64,000 nt of DNA from Citrobacter braakii (lineage in GTDB: Bacteria; Pseudomonadota; Gammaproteobacteria; Enterobacterales; Enterobacteriaceae). The DNA is taken from the NCBI RefSeq assembly GCF_002075345.1, contig NZ_NAEW01000005.1, positions 62,001 to 126,000 of the forward strand, read 5' to 3'. Positions 63,570 through 64,000 of the stretch are shown piece after piece; position 1 is the first letter of the stretch; the number at the start of each line of letters is the position of its first letter. The notes under the pieces were generated by a model. It saw nothing but the letters and a program-made list of their open reading frames with translations. It made no database searches and was not told the DNA's origin. Position numbers and translations under genes: made by a program.

Positions 63570-64000
63570 TTACTGCGCAGCGGGTGGGGCGGTAACTTCA
63601 CTACCGGATACCACGCCCGCCTGCATGGTTTGCGTTACCTGCTGTTTCTCCACGTTCACCGCATGCAACTGGCCGCTGACCGTTGGCTTGAGTGGCGCAT
63701 CGGCTTGAATATTGCCGCTGGCGGTAAGCTGGATGTTACCGTCACCGGAAAGCGGCAGTGCGGGCCATCCCCACTGCTGCAGAATCGTCATTGGCACGCC
63801 GCGCCCGTTCAGGCTGACCTGAGTTTGACGCTGAGGCAACTGTGAAATACTGGCAGTGGCCTCCAGCAACCCTTTTTCCGTATAGGCGCTTAGTTCGCTG
63901 ATATTGATGGTGCTGCTGTTCGCCGTCAGCGCCAGCGAAGGACGACGCACGTCGGTGCGGTTAAAGGTGCCGGCAGCGGCGTTGAGGTTAGCGCTCCCGC
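63570..64000 (-). CDS. yicH: AsmA-family protein YicH (C-terminal part only)
   Basis: The frame is open to the right edge, so the N-terminal portion of this roughly 570-residue protein is outside the window. The visible 142 residues are beta-rich with AsmA-like repeats (LSGDGNIQLTASGNIQADAP) and the C-terminal tail SGSEVTAPPAAQ. AsmA-type proteins bridge the periplasm with one N-terminal membrane anchor and are linked to lipid transport. Position next to the yicJI region agrees with E. coli yicH. Confidence 0.88.
   Translation of the reverse strand, partial: GSANLNAAAGTFNRTDVRRPSLALTANSSTINISELSAYTEKGLLEATASISQLPQRQTQVSLNGRGVPMTILQQWGWPALPLSGDGNIQLTASGNIQADAPLKPTVSGQLHAVNVEKQQVTQTMQAGVVSGSEVTAPPAAQ

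Overview
The window reads as a chromosomal segment of an enterobacterium in the Escherichia/Salmonella/Citrobacter group. Most of the backbone follows the E. coli K-12 order from glvG-yidL through dsd, emrD, tisB-istR, ilvBN, uhp, nepI, nlpA, selC and yicJI to yicH. It also carries Salmonella-type inserts: a deoQKPX-like deoxyribose cluster between ilvN and uhpA, and misL/marT/fidL homologues beside selC as in SPI-3. Citrobacter is my best guess; the genus is an inference.

Layout. 1-7.2 kb: the end of a GH4 phospho-alpha-glucosidase gene, then yidL, yidK, yidJ (sulfatase), yidHG and a full-length yidF (radical-SAM sulfatase maturase). 7.2-14.4 kb: the D-serine genes dsdA/dsdX/dsdC, a secreted GH5-like protein, emrD and an EamA transporter. 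14.4-17.3 kb: the SOS toxin tisB with its antisense RNA istR, then ivbL-ilvB-ilvN with its attenuator. 17.3-21.7 kb: deoxyribose regulator, kinase, permease and DeoX. 21.9-26.9 kb: uhpABCT for hexose-phosphate sensing and uptake. 27.0-33.2 kb: yicN, nepI, a GH1 phospho-beta-glucosidase, yicS, a GNAT acetyltransferase, an rpn remnant, nlpA and yicL.

33.3-52.9 kb is an accessory block ending at tRNA-Sec (selC), much of it A+T-rich. It holds a small quinone-reductase/monooxygenase operon with a LysR regulator, an AraC regulator, a chaperone-usher fimbrial operon with a divergent LuxR regulator, a secreted C69 peptidase, marT-fidL, another LuxR-like regulator, the autotransporter misL, a SymE-like/ribbon-helix-helix pair, and a retron-like cassette. 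The cassette is a reverse transcriptase translationally coupled to a cold-shock-like protein, preceded by a region bounded by perfect 13-bp inverted repeats. No integrase gene was seen.

53.3-64 kb: yicJI (alpha-xyloside use), then a complete carbohydrate cluster (PRD regulator, separate fructose-type PTS IIA, IIB and IIC, two class II aldolases, a D-lyxose-isomerase-like protein), and the 3' end of yicH.

The most distinctive item is the retron-like cassette at 51.0-52.6 kb. Its reverse transcriptase keeps retron-type NAxxH and ITG motifs but has LLDD where YxDD is usual, and the upstream segment between the inverted repeats also contains a 70-codon reading frame. Function and boundaries there are inferred from sequence alone.
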